In this document: positions 1 to 11,921 of the stretch, in pieces | How positions within the stretch are numbered: position 1 is the first letter of the stretch | Layout of the letters: every line of letters starts with the position of its first letter | NCBI GenBank assembly: GCA_949751835.1 | Contig: CATKHK010000033.1 | Location: 248,001-312,000, forward strand | Length of the DNA stretch: 64,000 bases | DNA from: Blepharisma japonicum | Lineage: Eukaryota; Ciliophora; Heterotrichea; Heterotrichida; Blepharismidae | Direction: 5' to 3' | Made by a program: the position numbers and the translations under genes | The notes under the pieces: model-generated | Database searches by the model: none | What the model was told of the DNA's origin: nothing | What the model saw: only the letters and a program-made list of their open reading frames with translations

Positions 1-218
1 TCTTTAAAGATTTGAGCAATTTAGTAGTAAACCAAGGGACAATATTGGATCGAATTGACTATAATTTAGAACAAGCCTCAGATCATACAAAAAAAGGAGT
101 TGTGCAGCTTCAAAAGGCAGAGAAACATCAAAGGTGTACAAGGGCAACAAGTTGCATTATGTTTTTGATAGTCATGATAGTGCTTCTTGCGTTGGTTTTT
201 ATATTCAAAAACTTTTAA
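1..218 (+). CDS. STX16: Qa-SNARE, syntaxin-16/Tlg2-like (3' end only)
   Basis: Only the last ~72 residues are in the window; the frame is open through the left edge, so the start is missing. The sequence contains the second half of a Qa-SNARE coiled coil, with the zero-layer glutamine in VVNQGT followed by LDRIDYNLEQ, then a linker KAEKHQR and a C-terminal hydrophobic anchor of about 20 residues (IMFLIVMIVLLALVFIF) ending in KNF and TAA. The run DRIDYN and the short basic linker before the anchor are typical of the syntaxin-16/Tlg2 group, which drives fusion of endosome-derived vesicles at the trans-Golgi. The family is clear; the exact syntaxin subtype is less certain because the Habc domain lies outside the window. 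Confidence 0.85.
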   Translation, partial: FKDLSNLVVNQGTILDRIDYNLEQASDHTKKGVVQLQKAEKHQRCTRATSCIMFLIVMIVLLALVFIFKNF

Positions 219-306
219 TTATTATTTTATAAATGATTTTTTAGCTTCCTAGAGAGAAAAATGCTTTGTCTAACGTTTAATTATTTTATTTTTAGCAAAC
301 ATAAAA

Positions 307-876
307 TTAAAAATCCTTGAATTTATATGTGCCAAACCTTATTTGTTGCTTAACTGTTTGAAGCGATATCGGCATAGTAATTACACACTTATCATTCATT
401 TGCTTTCGACTTTCCTGAAAATCATCCCGTAGCAATTTGATCATTTTTATATGCATAAGCTTACTTTTGTCAACTCCTAATTTCTGGTAATTCTTGACTG
501 CTTTTGCTACACTTTTGTATTTATTATTTATCATGCTAAGCTCTCGCTTTGAGATTTCAGCAGCTTTTATTGGGATTTTTGCATTCTTTGAGATCAGGGA
601 ATAAAGTTTTTTGGTTGATGATGAAGATGGTCCACGATCTGAATTTGGGGTAAAGGTTCTTTTATATGATTCTATATTAAGTTTCAGTTTGGTTCTGAAA
701 GGGCTTTCTGGTGATTCCTTTTCTCATTTATCTTGTAAAGTTTGATTAACCTTGTTGGGGTTAAGGGCTGAAAAATCATCTTCTCATGCTACAGCGTTAA
801 AAAAACGTTTTTTTTGAGGGGTGGAGATTGACTTTAAGATAAAATCATTTATTACGTGATCTTCAATTTTCGCCAT
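307..876 (-). CDS. Hypothetical basic protein, 189 aa
   Basis: Reading TGA as Trp gives one open frame from ATG at 876 (MAKIEDHVIND) to TAA at 307. Two in-frame TGA codons (forward positions 724-726 and 784-786) supply Trp in FNAVAWEDDF and QDKWEKES. The middle is Ser/Pro/Lys rich (RGPSSSSTKK); the C-terminal ~75 residues are Lys-rich and look alpha-helical (AKAVKNYQKLGVDKSKL). No domain was recognised and no membrane segment is visible. It is divergently arranged with the secreted-protein gene downstream. The frame is convincing because of its length and its clean TAA end, but no function can be given. Confidence 0.6.
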
Positions 877-1185
877 TATAATACTTTTGTGTAACTGAGG
901 AAACTTATTAACTTAAATTTCCGATATCATGATGAAAAATTTATAATCTTTGTAAGGATCAAGGAACTAAAAAATAGGAAAGATTAAGTACATAATAAAT
1001 TTCTTGTGAATCATTAAGAAATGTGGAAAATGCTTATATTAATCACCAATAAATAAATTTATTTAATTAAATATGTAATAAATGCCCATAATCCTATCAA
1101 TATTAATCTAAATCCTTTTTACTCAACTTTAATCTTCCATACATCAACTTAAAATTACCTAAAATGTGGTGAACAAATAATAAAT
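877..1185. other. Divergent intergenic spacer, AT-rich
   Basis: This 309-base stretch separates two divergently transcribed genes and presumably holds both promoters. It is strongly AT-rich with short A and T runs (for example the TAAATAAATTTATTTAATTAAA stretch near 1050-1072). No coding frame, RNA gene or repeat was recognised. Confidence 0.5.
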
Positions 1186-1710
1186 ATGTACCTGAGATCT
1201 CTCGTTCTCTTCGGGCTTTTGGCAACATGCATGTCATCTCAAGTCTCTTATGCAGAATTCTTCCAGTTAGGCATGGTAAAGACCGGTGGACAAAACGCCT
1301 ACCAGTTTATGTCAGGATTTTTCTTCGGAATGCAAGCTAATGAAGGCAAGCCAGACCAATGCTACAAAGACACTGCTCTTTTACTCTCAGATGGTGCAGC
1401 AGTTTATAATGACATTCTTCAAATTGCAGCTGGAAACGCAACTGCTAACCAAACAATTTATACTGATGCAGATAAGCTTAGCGCTGACTTTGTTTCTCAT
1501 ATGCCAGACTGCAACTGGGCTGGATTTGCAACAGCTGTTAAATCTTTAACCACTACCTCAGGCTTAACAAGTGCAATTTACAGGTGCATTGACAACGCTG
1601 GATCACTTACCACAGACATTGGCTATGTAAAAACCTGCTCCACTAACTATTATACTTGCGGAAAGGGCATTGCTGAAATTGCTAAGGTTTTCCTGGGCTG
1701 GGGACTTTAA
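1186..1710 (+). CDS. Small secreted cysteine-containing protein, 174 aa
   Basis: The protein begins with a clear signal peptide (MYLRSLVLFGLLATCMSS, with likely cleavage around QVSYA/EFF). The mature part of about 150 residues has five cysteines (QCYKD, DCNWA, RCIDN, TCSTN, TCGKG), is small-residue rich, and contains two possible N-glycosylation sites (NATANQT). No transmembrane segment or known domain is visible. Codon choice looks biased towards C-ending codons (ttc, gcc, tac, aac) compared with its AT-rich neighbours, as expected of a highly expressed gene. It could be a secretory-granule or surface component; that is inference. It has no internal TGA and no intron. Confidence 0.75.
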   Translation: MYLRSLVLFGLLATCMSSQVSYAEFFQLGMVKTGGQNAYQFMSGFFFGMQANEGKPDQCYKDTALLLSDGAAVYNDILQIAAGNATANQTIYTDADKLSADFVSHMPDCNWAGFATAVKSLTTTSGLTSAIYRCIDNAGSLTTDIGYVKTCSTNYYTCGKGIAEIAKVFLGWGL

Positions 1711-1756
1711 GATAAATAATTCTTTATGAACACTTAAAAAAACATTAATTGGATTA

Positions 1757-4700
1757 CTAATATCTATTATGTCTTCGGGGATCATCATGCTTTTTTTGTG
1801 GGGAGGGAGGCTTATAGGGTTGATTTTGCCTTGGATAATATTGATTGCCATATGGAGGCTGTTGAGCATACATATAATTTTGTGGAGGATACACATATGA
1901 TGAAGTAGGCCTTGGGACATATTGCTGGCTTAAAAATTGGTTGACATTTTGGACGCCTGGTGTTTGCTGCTTTTTTGACTCTTGCTCAACTTGCTGCCTG
2001 ATAATGGAAATTAATTCAGTGATCTCTGACCCGTTTTCTCTTATGTTAGAAATCGCATCTTGTAAGTTACTCAAAATTTGTGGATTGCTACCTGATCCAG
2101 CTGATATTGCAGAAATTGCGTCTTGGAGGGCTTTCGGGATATTTTCACTAGCTTGCAGATCTTGATTTTCTTCTTCTGAAGTTATCGGCGACATTTCTTG
2201 CTCTTTTTCAGGCAAATCATCGACCTCAGGTACAGAATTTGGGTCAGTTTGAGCGATTACTTCAGGGTTCAGCATAAGAGCTCCACTGCTAGCAGCTGAT
2301 TTTTTGAAAAACAAAATGCAGCCAATTTTTTCTTTTGTGGATACAAAGGGAACTACAGCTGGGCTTAATTTTTGGTTGATATTTATATGTATTGAAGTAA
2401 GAAATGTTTTGAAGGATTCATTCAATGATGATAGATACATTGTTAAAGAGCTGTCAATTCTTATAACAGCTGCACGTCCTTTATCTGTTAAATCTCGAAC
2501 TAATTCTCCAAATTCTTTTTCAGAGCCTTCGGCCGGCTCAATCCAGGCTGTAGTTATAGCTTTGGTGACTGGCCCTGAAGAATTTTGAGATACATAAATT
2601 TCAAGCTCATCTTGCTTGGTCCTGCCCTGAATCGAAATTTTATTTCCAAACTGAGGCATTTTTTGAAAAGAGTCAATCGTGTCAACTGAGTTCATATTCA
2701 CATTAATAAAATGTTTGCCGTACTCTAGCTTTCCAGTTCACACCTTTAGTAAGCTACCTGCTGGAGCTTTATTTTTCACTGCGTTTGAAGAATAAGGGTC
2801 AAAAAGCTTGTTTTTTTTCTTTATTTTCCGCTTTGCACTGTAGTCAACTTTTTGAGCAAAATCAAAAACATTATATTCTTCTTGCTGAGTAGTCCCATAT
2901 AAATCTTCATCATATAAAGGTCGTGATAAACTTGGATCAGCTGGCTGAGGTTCTCCTACCAGTTCTTCGTCACTGCTGAATTTTCCTTCTTGATAAATTT
3001 CTTCATATTTTGATCTTTTAGTAATATATTCCTCTTCAAAATCTTCTTGTGGACGTTTTTTTGGAACTATTTCACGACTATCAGGTTTTGTAGAGCCATT
3101 AAGCTCAAGCCTTGATTTATTATGCTCTTTCCATTCTTCATTAGGAGCGCTTTCTGTTGTCATAGCAGAAGAGTCTGATGGAACATTGGAACTTTTAGTT
3201 TTTTCAATAAATTCTTTATGGGGCTCTTGTTTAGGCTCTAAAGTGTCATATTTCTTTTTATATGCTTCCACTTCATGAATTAAATTGCTGACAGAAAATT
3301 CGCTTGGCTTGGGTTTTTGTATAGGCAAAGTTTCAGGAATTTGAGGAGAAATTTTAGACTTTGTTTCTTTGGGAGGGATTTTATGGACTTTTTCTTTATT
3401 CTGATGAGATTTTGCTTCTTTTATAAGATTTTGAATTTTGGCTTTTGAGGAACCACTTTGAGTAGGTATGATTGGCTCAATTCTTGTTATAGGGCTATTT
3501 TGTTGCACAGGAGAAGTAGTCTGCTCTATTTTCTGCTTTTTGACTGGCTTAGATCTATCAGGTTGATTAAGTTTCTCTTTGCTGATTGTCAATGTCACAA
3601 GAGGTACCCCATCAAAAATTCTTTTAATAACTTTTGGCTCTTTCAGTTCTTTCGGCTCTATATAAGTAAGCTGGTCTGGCTTTATTTCTCCTTCCAATAA
3701 TTTTTTGGAAAATCCTTCATAATTTTGAAGCCTTCTTATAATTCTCAAAATGTTTTCAATAGCCTTTTTATATCTTCCTTCTTGAGAATAAGCCCTAAAT
3801 GCAATTTCTTCAATTTTTGTTGCAATTCGATTCATTTTTTCTTCCTTATTATCCCACACAAAGTTAATATCGCTCATGATTTTTTGTAAAATTTCTTTCA
3901 CATTATTTTTCCTGATAAATTCAATATCTTGGACTTCTTCATTTGGTCTTTTGCTCGGAATTAATTCGCCTTCTGCATTATCCGCTTTTCCTGCGCCACT
4001 TAAATTTATTCTTGTTTTATGCTCTATAATAGAATGCGCTAAATCAAAAGGCAACTTTTCTGTCTCATTTTCAATTTCTATAATTTCTTCAAGCGTTCGA
4101 CAGCAGGACAGCCTTTCCTTGAACTTTTCTCCTTTATTTATTAAATTTTCTAACTTGTCAAGCTCTGCAAATAAGCTTGGCTCTTTCATTTGTTTGCCTT
4201 CATTAAACCATCCAACTAGAATAGAAAAATTGACTTTGTGAATTTGAGCAAGTTTTACCTTGAGTTTCCAGATTTTGACTCTAATTATTTTCTCATCTTG
4301 TCCCATGTGAATTTTTAAGCTAGTTAGCCTGCCGCTGATTGAGTTTAATTGGTCAAGATTGACATTTGGGCTATCTAAAATGCTTGTCGCTTCAGATAGA
4401 ATTTGCTTTCCATAGTCTAATTCAGCTATAATATCTTCTGCATCTTCTATTTTGGCATCAGCATGCTTATAATCAGTCAAAAACTGCTCAACTTTAGTCC
4501 TTTCAATTTTATTTTTGCCTGAATATTCTTTAAGTATTTTCATCCTTGTAGCAAGTGTTGCAGTTTTCTCAATTATAGACTTGAGTTGAGATGAAATTTC
4601 TGGCATAGATACAGGGATTTTCATCAAATCATTTTGTAGTTCTTTAAACTCTTGAACAAACACTTTGTTTTGTATCATACTTTTGAACTTTTCATCGAAA

Positions 4701-7700
4701 CTTTTACACTGCCCAATCAGATCTTTTACATAAGCTTCTTGAGAAATACTTATTTTGCAATTTACTACCTGCTCATATAGAAGCTCTAGTTCTTCAAGAT
4801 TAATTGGTTTTATTTCTGAAGATGGGTCAAAGCTCTTAATTTTTTCGACATCTTCTTCTATTTGGATTCTCAGCGATTGCTGCCTTCTTAACCTATCAAG
4901 TGTGAATGCATCTAAATACTCTTTATGCAAATATTCTATTGAAGCAAATAGGTCATCCCATTCTTCCTGAGGGATTTTTCCTTTCTGTTGGAGAATTCTT
5001 TGCCCAGAAAAGTTTCACTCATAGCTGCATAGTTTTTTTCCATAGTCATCAGTTTCTATATAGACTTCAAAACAATACTCTTTGACTATTTTATAAAACT
5101 CTTCAAATGCTGCTGTTTTTCTGAAGTCATCGTATTTTTTCTTGCAAGCTGTTAGTAAATTCTCATAAGGATGCTTTTCAAAAAAGTGGCGCTCTTCACT
5201 GAGCCATTTTTCAAGCTTAATTAAATCTGACTCCATTATAGAAACTTCCTCTTTACAGCAGGTCCTCAAATTCTTAGCTAGCTGAAGGAGCTCTTTTAAT
5301 TGCTGAGAATTTGGCTTTGGCTTTTCTCTTAAATTTTTTAAATAATGTTGAATATTCAAGCTTTGGCTGCTGAAAAGTTTTCTGGCTGAAAAATAAAAAG
5401 TATATTTGTAAAGCCATTGCTCATAAGCAAAAATTTCTTCTGTAAGCATTTTTAATGCAGGGACATCATTAGGAATTCCCATTGAAATTGCTTCTTGATT
5501 GGCTTCATACAATCTGTCAATTGAAGGCTTTGAATTACTTTTAAAAATTTTATCAGTGCTCAAGCACCAATCTATCCACTTATCTCATAAAAGAAGTTTA
5601 TTATACTTTTCAGGTATAATAATGCCATGCTTTTCTAGTCTCTCTTTATATAGATTGATATTTCTCTGCAATTCTGTCATATTTTCTGAAATTACTGCAC
5701 TGACATCTTGCTCTGATAGACTATCGAAATATTTCAGCCCTTCTTCAACCTCTTCCATAATCCCATTGAATATGGTTAATGATTGAGGGTGATAATTTTT
5801 AAGCAGTTTAGCTTTTTGTGATAAGTCTTGGAGCTGCTCAACCGTGATTTCATCACACATTTCGAATCTTTGGAACTCCAATTCCCACAGTCTGAAAGCT
5901 AAATCCTCAAGCATCTTTTCAGCTTGTGGATCCATACAACCAATTTTTATGCCTCTGTTTACTATATTCCTAAGGACTTCAATTTCACTTGTCTTTTTTC
6001 TTTTGCTTGAAGAATCTTGGCTTTCTAGTTCATTTAAGGATTCTCTTGTTTGCTCCATTCATTTTAGTGATTTGATCTTATCTTCCAGCATTTGCTTTTC
6101 TTCCAGCAATTCTGTCCTTGCATTTTTTATTTCATCAAGGACTTTGGAGTATTCAGTGTTTGGATCAGTAAAGCTCCCTTCAAGAGTTTCCTTGACTTTT
6201 GCTTTTAATTCTTGTGCGCACTGCAATTTATTTTGTACAGCTACAATAAACTCGTCATCAGCTCCGTATTTTTCTGCATCTTGCAGAAGTGTGACTAGAT
6301 CTTCTTCTTTATGCTTCTTATGCAAAATTTCGCTGATTTTTTTGTTAATTCCTGCTCTTTTCTCAAGAACATCATACTCTGGGAAATGGCAAATAATTGA
6401 TTTCCCTTCTCTCAGCAGATGATTGAGTCTTTGAGGTGTTACTTTTGTCACAATAGCTGCCTGCGCATTAGTTTGCCATATGCAAGCTTCATTTACTTTA
6501 ATTAGCAGCTGAGTTGTAATTTCTTTTACATTTATTTTTGTATCAATTTGGGTTTCTCCATATCTTATGTGTTGTTTAATTTCCTCTAGTGATGGGAGTG
6601 ATTTATTTTCGCTTCCATTGGTATAATTCTCTGTTTTGGAATTTCAGTCAGAAAAAAGAGTCCAAACTTCTTTAGCTTTAAGCATATACGGAGTTTGAAT
6701 AGTTAATAGGGACATATCTTCAATTAACCGCTGAAGCTCTTGAGTATTGTAAGGCATTTCCAAGTGAGAAAACTTTTTATCTCAAGCCTCAGCTGCTGAT
6801 AATTCTTCTTCAATAATTTTTATTTCAGCTGGAAGTTGAAATGGTAATTGTTTTGCTTTATCTAAGCAGCAATTTACATCTAAAACCGCTAATTTGTCTT
6901 CTAAAGAACTTGTTTGGCTTTTTGCTAATGACTCTCTTATTGTGTTAAACCAATCGTTGCATTCTTCAATTAATAAGTGTAATTGATGGATTAAATTATG
7001 ATTTGGCATAATATTAAGCATTTCATCATATAGGGCTTTAGCAGAACTAAGAGTAAACTCATGCGAGCTTTGCACCATAGTTTTGATTTTTTTTAAATTT
7101 TCATATTTGTGTAATTTCACTGCCAAATTATTGAAATCCGGAAGATTTAGTCCTAATGATTTCGATTCATCAATAATTCCTTTTACTTGAATTGCTTCCT
7201 CATCTGTGAGCTCTCTTTCAATTCCAAAATTAAAATCCTTTAATTTTGAAGTTAAAAACCTAATTTTATTTGATTTTTCTTTAAGATCAGCAATTTCCTG
7301 TATATAAAATGGAAGATTCTTAGTTATATCCATAATTTCATCAAAATTTTCATTGCTTGATTTTCCTTCAGAAAATTCCAAAGCTCTTTTAAAAGCTAAA
7401 TGAGCAACAAGCAATCAATCCCCCAAATTTAAATTCACAAGACAATTAGGCATTTTTATAGCAACTTTTGTACCCGTGACAATTTCCTTTACCAGCTTTT
7501 TCTTAACCTTGGATCATTGGTCACAAAATTTACAGATATAGTCTTCAATAGTTTTTCCTAATGTTTCAGGGATTTCTACACAATCTCCATGATATAATGT
7601 GCAGCATATATCGCAGCGTATCATATATTTCGCACCTTCTGGGTATATTTTCCCACAAAAACAGTGTTTTTCTTGGCCAATTTTGTGTTCTTCACATAAA

Positions 7701-8254
7701 ATTCCTCCTGCTCCTCTCAGCAATATTTTTGCATTTCATTTATTCCTCTGCAGCATGCAGATTAGGTGAGCTCTTTTATCGCATTCTGTACATTTAATAG
7801 TGCCAATGCTCAATTCTTTGCATTCCTCACAATAATTTTCTGACGTTTCTGTATTTTGTTCAACTATACGCATTCTCTGCCAATCAGTAACTCTGAAGCA
7901 GTCTGTAAATAATGCACACGTCACATGTACCCAAAATCTGCCGCATTTTTTTAAAGCTCCATTGGTTTGGTGGCAAACTCTGCAGGATAAGCTGATATTA
8001 GGCCCTACTTCCATGCAGCGATCACAATAGAAGGTTTCGTTCGAGGAAGTCAGCCCATAGCAGGCTCTGTGAACTGTAAGGTTGCAGGTTCGGCAGGAAT
8101 GTAAAGGGATGCTTAGTTCTGGCTTGATTGAGCTTGAGGTTTCTTTGCTTCAGCAAACTTGGCAACAATTATTTGTGGAGGGGAAAGTTGTAGAGGGCTT
8201 ACTGTGACTTGAAAGTGATTTGGAAATATTCTTACCCGGATTTCCTGTAGCCAT
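1757..8254 (-). CDS. Giant PHD-finger / TFIIS-central-like / SPOC-domain nuclear protein, 2165 aa
   Basis: One intronless frame runs from ATG at 8254 to TAA at 1757 once TGA is read as Trp; all standard-code pieces share the same frame and each break is a TCA (TGA on the minus strand). N-terminus: PHD finger (~30-88: HSCRTC, VHRACYG, FYCDRC), then an extended PHD (~88-170: CRVCHQTNGALKKC, WVHVTCALF, YCEECK, IKCTECDKRAHLIC), then another PHD (~188-245: CFCGKIYPEG, IRCDICCTLYHGDC, YICKFC). A long helical region follows (~280-1400). Residues ~1455-1545 resemble the TFIIS central domain (YKKAIENILRIIRRLQN, LLEGEIKPDQL). Residues ~1835-1985 are a SPOC domain starting KVWTGKLEYGK, whose Trp is a TGA. 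The tail is Gln/Tyr/Pro rich. PHD+TFIIS-M+SPOC is the architecture of the DIDO/PHF3/Bye1 family, which binds RNA polymerase II; the tandem PHD-extended PHD is more typical of BRPF/AF10-type readers. A role in chromatin-coupled transcription is inferred. Confidence 0.85.
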
Positions 8255-8475
8255 TTATACAAATATTTATTTAGATCGGGGCATTTGCGATTTTGGATGA
8301 TATTGTACAAAGAAAGGAGGGCTGAGAGAAAGGGAAAATTGATAAAAAATAAGAGTGATGCAAAGATAAAATTTATTAAATTGGGTTAGACTTAAAGGTG
8401 AAAATCAAAGATATAATGGTATTTTTAATAAAAAATATTTCCACAGAAATTAAAATTTCTATTAAATAGTAAAGC

Positions 8476-10068
8476 ATGGCATTTTATACTAAGGAGGAGA
8501 GAATCCCTACATACTTGGGATCACCTAATCTCATTGGGCCAGGAGCTTATATTTATCCTAGCAAGCCAGAAGTCCAAGAATCTTATGCACCCTTTTTAAG
8601 TACCACACTCAGAGATACAATGAAAGTTCAAATCTCAAACCCAGGTCCTGGAAGTTATTTCAATCCAGAATGAAGCTCTTATTATCTTCAAGGTAGTAAG
8701 CAGCCTAATAAAGCCTCACATATGTTTGCAAGCCATATCAAAAGAATTCCGTACAAAGAGCCAGAAAATGCTCCTGGTCCAGGCACTTATGAGCTTTCAC
8801 CTAAAAGAAGAAAAAAGCTGAAGATCAATGCGAAAGCCAACAAACTGCCAAAATTGACCAAAAATTTTTCTTTTCCGTCAATTCCTATAAGATCTAATGG
8901 CGAAGGCTATGATGAATTACCAAATGGAGAACTGGTCCCACACAAAAATTCTGATAAGAATCTTGATGAATCATCAATTGGTCCAGGACATTACAATCCT
9001 ATTTTTTCTAATGAAAGTTCAGCGAGCCTTGGAACAGAATGATATAAATACAGCTCAAAGCGAAATATGTTTGTTACTCACAACTCAACTCCAGGACCTG
9101 GAAGCTATCTCTATAAAAGCAAACTATTTGAAGATGCTAATAAGCATAAAAGCGCTTTTATAAGCAAAGTAAGACGAGACTGCTATATTCCTGAAAGGTC
9201 AAAAAGCCAAGAATTATCTGAAGATGACATTGAGGAAGAGCTGGAAAGCATTCCAGGCCCAGGCTATTATTTTAACCAAGACTCGTATACAAGCTTTCCG
9301 AAGAAAACGCTTCCAAGAATGTTTCAATATTTTGGCAGCAGATGTGTGAGATTTAAAAGCCAAAATATCAAAAAAGAAGAGAGCAAGAGATACTATGAAA
9401 AAAAGTTTATTACAAAGCCAGCAAAGAAAAATGCTCCATTTGATACGAATTCTAGAAGATTTAATTATGAGATCGAAATCAGCCCTGGACCTGGAAGCTA
9501 TAATGATGAAGTGAATATTGGATATACAAAAATAGAGAATAAGCAGGGAGCATTTGGAAGCACAGAAAAGAGATTTATTGAGTCTAATAATCTTGATCTA
9601 CCTGGACCTGGAGCATATTCTACTGAATTAGCTCAAAAATCAAAGCAAAACAAATCATCGGTGTCAAAGCTTTCACCATCTTTTGCAAGCAGGGTGAAAA
9701 GAGAATCTTTTGGACCTGATTTTGAAACTCCACCACCGGGGCAATATAAAATAAATGATTTATGGAGCAAGAAAAGCAACCAAAATTCAAGTCCAAAGCT
9801 AGTAAAGTCTTATGGGAATAAAAGCGTTCCAATTGGCTTTAATTCAAAGATCGAAAGGTTTAAAGCACCAAAGGATGCTACAATTGGGCCAGGATTTTAT
9901 GACCCTGATTGCATGCTCCTATATAATGGATCAAGAGTTGTGATTTCAAAAGGAAATCGATTTGATTATAAAGTCCCTGAAGAACTTCCTGGGCCTGGAC
10001 ATTATGATGATGCAACTGCAGATAAAGCTTGGAATAGGCAATCATTTAATGTAAATTACATTAATTAA
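8476..10068 (+). CDS. SHIPPO / sperm-tail PG-rich repeat protein, 530 aa
   Basis: Single exon from ATG 8476 to TAA 10068, with in-frame TGA=Trp at 8671 and 9040. The protein holds about eleven spaced repeats of the form P-G-P-G-x-Y: LIGPGAY, NPGPGSY, APGPGTY, SIGPGHY, TPGPGSY, IPGPGYY, SPGPGSY, LPGPGAY, TPPPGQY, TIGPGFY, LPGPGHY. This is the STPGR/SHIPPO repeat of ODF3/CIMAP-type proteins, several of which bind microtubules or sit inside axonemal doublets. Between repeats the chain is basic with recurring aromatic-arginine motifs (FGSRCVRF, FASRVKRESF). A ciliary or cortical microtubule role is inferred from the family. Confidence 0.9.
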
Positions 10069-10249
10069 TTTAGAATTTATTTACTTAAATAACTTTCACT
10101 GTCATAAATTTTATAGAGAACGAAAAAATCGTTTTTTACTTCTTCTTGAAGAAGAAATAGCTCAAGAGCGTTTCAGAAATTTTATTTATCATCTATTTTA
10201 GCTCATGCAGAGTCAAATAAATCAAGCTATTTATTTCTTAAATAACGTT

Positions 10250-10570
10250 TTAAAATGTAGTTGCCCTTTTAGCGTTTGTTCCATTACTGCCACTTGAACG
10301 TACGACTGTATTGTTGCTTTTTTGGTTTCTTTTCAAGTTTCCACTCTTAGTGGTATGATAGATTTCTTTTGCCTTTCTTCTTTCTATGTATCCTCTCAAA
10401 ACACCTTGTATTTTCACAAGATCATCGACATCAATCTTAAGTTCTTGCTTCTTTTTCTTGTGCTTTCTATGTTTCTTAGGCTCAATTGGATCAGCGTGTC
10501 CAGAAGTATTTAGTCTGATCTGGCCATCTTCAGTTGATTGATCTCTTAAGCAAGTGCAGTTTAACCCCAT
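10250..10570 (-). CDS. Small IQ-motif protein with acylation-type N-terminus, 106 aa
   Basis: The protein starts MGLNCTC, which fits an N-myristoylation site with adjacent palmitoylatable cysteines. A basic cluster (KKHRKHKKKKQ) is followed by one IQ-like motif (VKIQGVLRGYIERRKAKEIY), which in known proteins binds calmodulin or related EF-hand proteins. The C-terminal third is Ser/Asn/Arg rich and probably disordered. This suggests a small membrane-tethered calmodulin-binding protein; that is inference. Start is the only ATG and is preceded by AT-rich sequence; the stop is TAA. Confidence 0.75.
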   Translation of the reverse strand: MGLNCTCLRDQSTEDGQIRLNTSGHADPIEPKKHRKHKKKKQELKIDVDDLVKIQGVLRGYIERRKAKEIYHTTKSGNLKRNQKSNNTVVRSSGSNGTNAKRATTF

Positions 10571-10976
10571 ATAAATTTTTTATTATTAGCTTAAAGATGA
10601 CTTGCAATGAGACATTAAAAGAAATACTCTTTTTATAATAGCCATAAGTCAGAGATATTATCTTGGAGAAAAAATTCTGTAAACAATAGTTTGTTTGAAG
10701 AAAATTTTGGGTTTATACTTGCGGATCAATAAAAATTCACGAAGTAATCCAAATATCTTAAATAGCAGTCTATTTTATTAAAAGAATCTGTTTAAAGATC
10801 ACTCTTAAGGAGTAATTTTATGAAATTAAATTGTTAGAAATGGCCATTTATTTAAAGGATTATAAAGAAGCAACAATTTCAATATCGATTTATTATATCA
10901 AAGTTAAAGCCAATATTTAATCGCAAAGAATTTCTGTATAGATAATTAATATTATAAATAAAAGTCTGATATACTT
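10571..10976. other. Intergenic spacer, nothing recognised
   Basis: About 400 AT-rich bases between two minus-strand genes. I saw no sustained reading frame with TGA read as Trp, no tRNA-like cloverleaf and no direct repeats. It should include the 3' end of the MORN gene and the promoter region of the IQ-motif gene, since the MORN gene lies upstream on the same strand. Confidence 0.4.
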
Positions 10977-11921
10977 TTATTGATCGAGCCATCTTATTCT
11001 GTGTCCGAAATTTCATTCTCCTCTTCTGATTTTTCCATTTTCGTTTGTCATACATCCGACTCCATGTTGTTTTCCATTGCACCAGTTCCCTTCATATTTT
11101 TTCCCATTTGGCCAAGAAATTGTTCCCTGGCCTTGTTTTTTATCCATAAAAAATTCACCTTCATAAACTTTTCCATTTGGTCATTCAAATTTGCCATATC
11201 CGTGCATTTTATTGTCAATCCAACTACCTGTGTACATTTTTCCATCAAGCCATTTATAAATTCCTTCACCTTCAATATTGTTTTTGCGAAATTGTCCTAA
11301 ATAATTGCTTCCATCACTCCAAGAAACATTTCCATATCCTTGCTTGTAGCCATGCTTAAATTCCCCATTATAATCGGTCCCATCTTCACATTTTTCTTTA
11401 CCGTGTCCATGCTGTTTGTCTTTTCTTCAATAACCTTCATATGTATTCCCACTAGCAGTTACCAGAATTCCCCATCCTTGCTTTTTTCCATCAACAAAAT
11501 TACCTAAATAATAATCTTGAGAAGAGTGAATGACTCTGGCATTTCCATTGAGCACCCCATTTTCTCAGTGGCCTTCAATTAAGCTTTTATCTGATAAAGC
11601 CATAATGCCGCGACCATTAGGGATATTTTTAGAGTGCTCTCCGATATAAACTGACCCATCTTTTAGCTTGATTTTCTTTCATTCTCGAATGTTGGGAGGT
11701 TCTGATGAAAAATTGAATGGGGGAAGAGAGTTTACAATAGATAAAACTTCTTGAGATATAGGAAGATCACCAAAATTTCCTGAAAAAGGAAGAATTAGAT
11801 CTGTAGTGACTTCTGCAGTTGGAGGTTCTTGATTTTTGAGTTTGCGTTTACCTAGGCTATCAATTTCAACGTCTAAACCTTTAAACTGATCACCAACACA
11901 CTTGCAATTTATGCTACCCAT
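10977..11921 (-). CDS. MORN-repeat protein with myristoylation-type N-terminus, 314 aa
   Basis: Starting at ATG 11921 the protein reads MGSINCKC, an N-myristoylation/palmitoylation signature, followed by ~85 non-repeat residues and then nine or more MORN repeats (YIGEHSKNIPNGRG, YLGNFVDGKKQGWG, YEGYWRKDKQHGHG, YNGEFKHGYKQGYG, YLGQFRKNNIEGEG, YTGSWIDNKMHGYG, YEGEFFMDKKQGQG, YEGNWCNGKQHGVG). Several Trp residues of the repeats are TGA codons, so under the standard code only the N-terminal 83 residues would be seen. The frame ends at TAA 10977. MORN repeats bind membranes or act as scaffolds in cortical and ciliary structures. A longer in-frame start at a TTG codon was rejected because MGSxxC is at the first ATG. 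Confidence 0.88.

Noticed and set aside
5844-6422. Plus-strand Ser/Phe-rich ORF of 192 aa
   Set aside because: Complement of the helical Glu/Lys-rich region of the giant PHD/SPOC gene; no start context and no homology-like motifs.
8113-8310. Minus-strand ORF of 65 aa at the N-terminus of the PHD gene
   Set aside because: It is in another frame; the gene's real frame starts at 8254 and runs through MATGNPGKN into the PHD finger with TGA as Trp.
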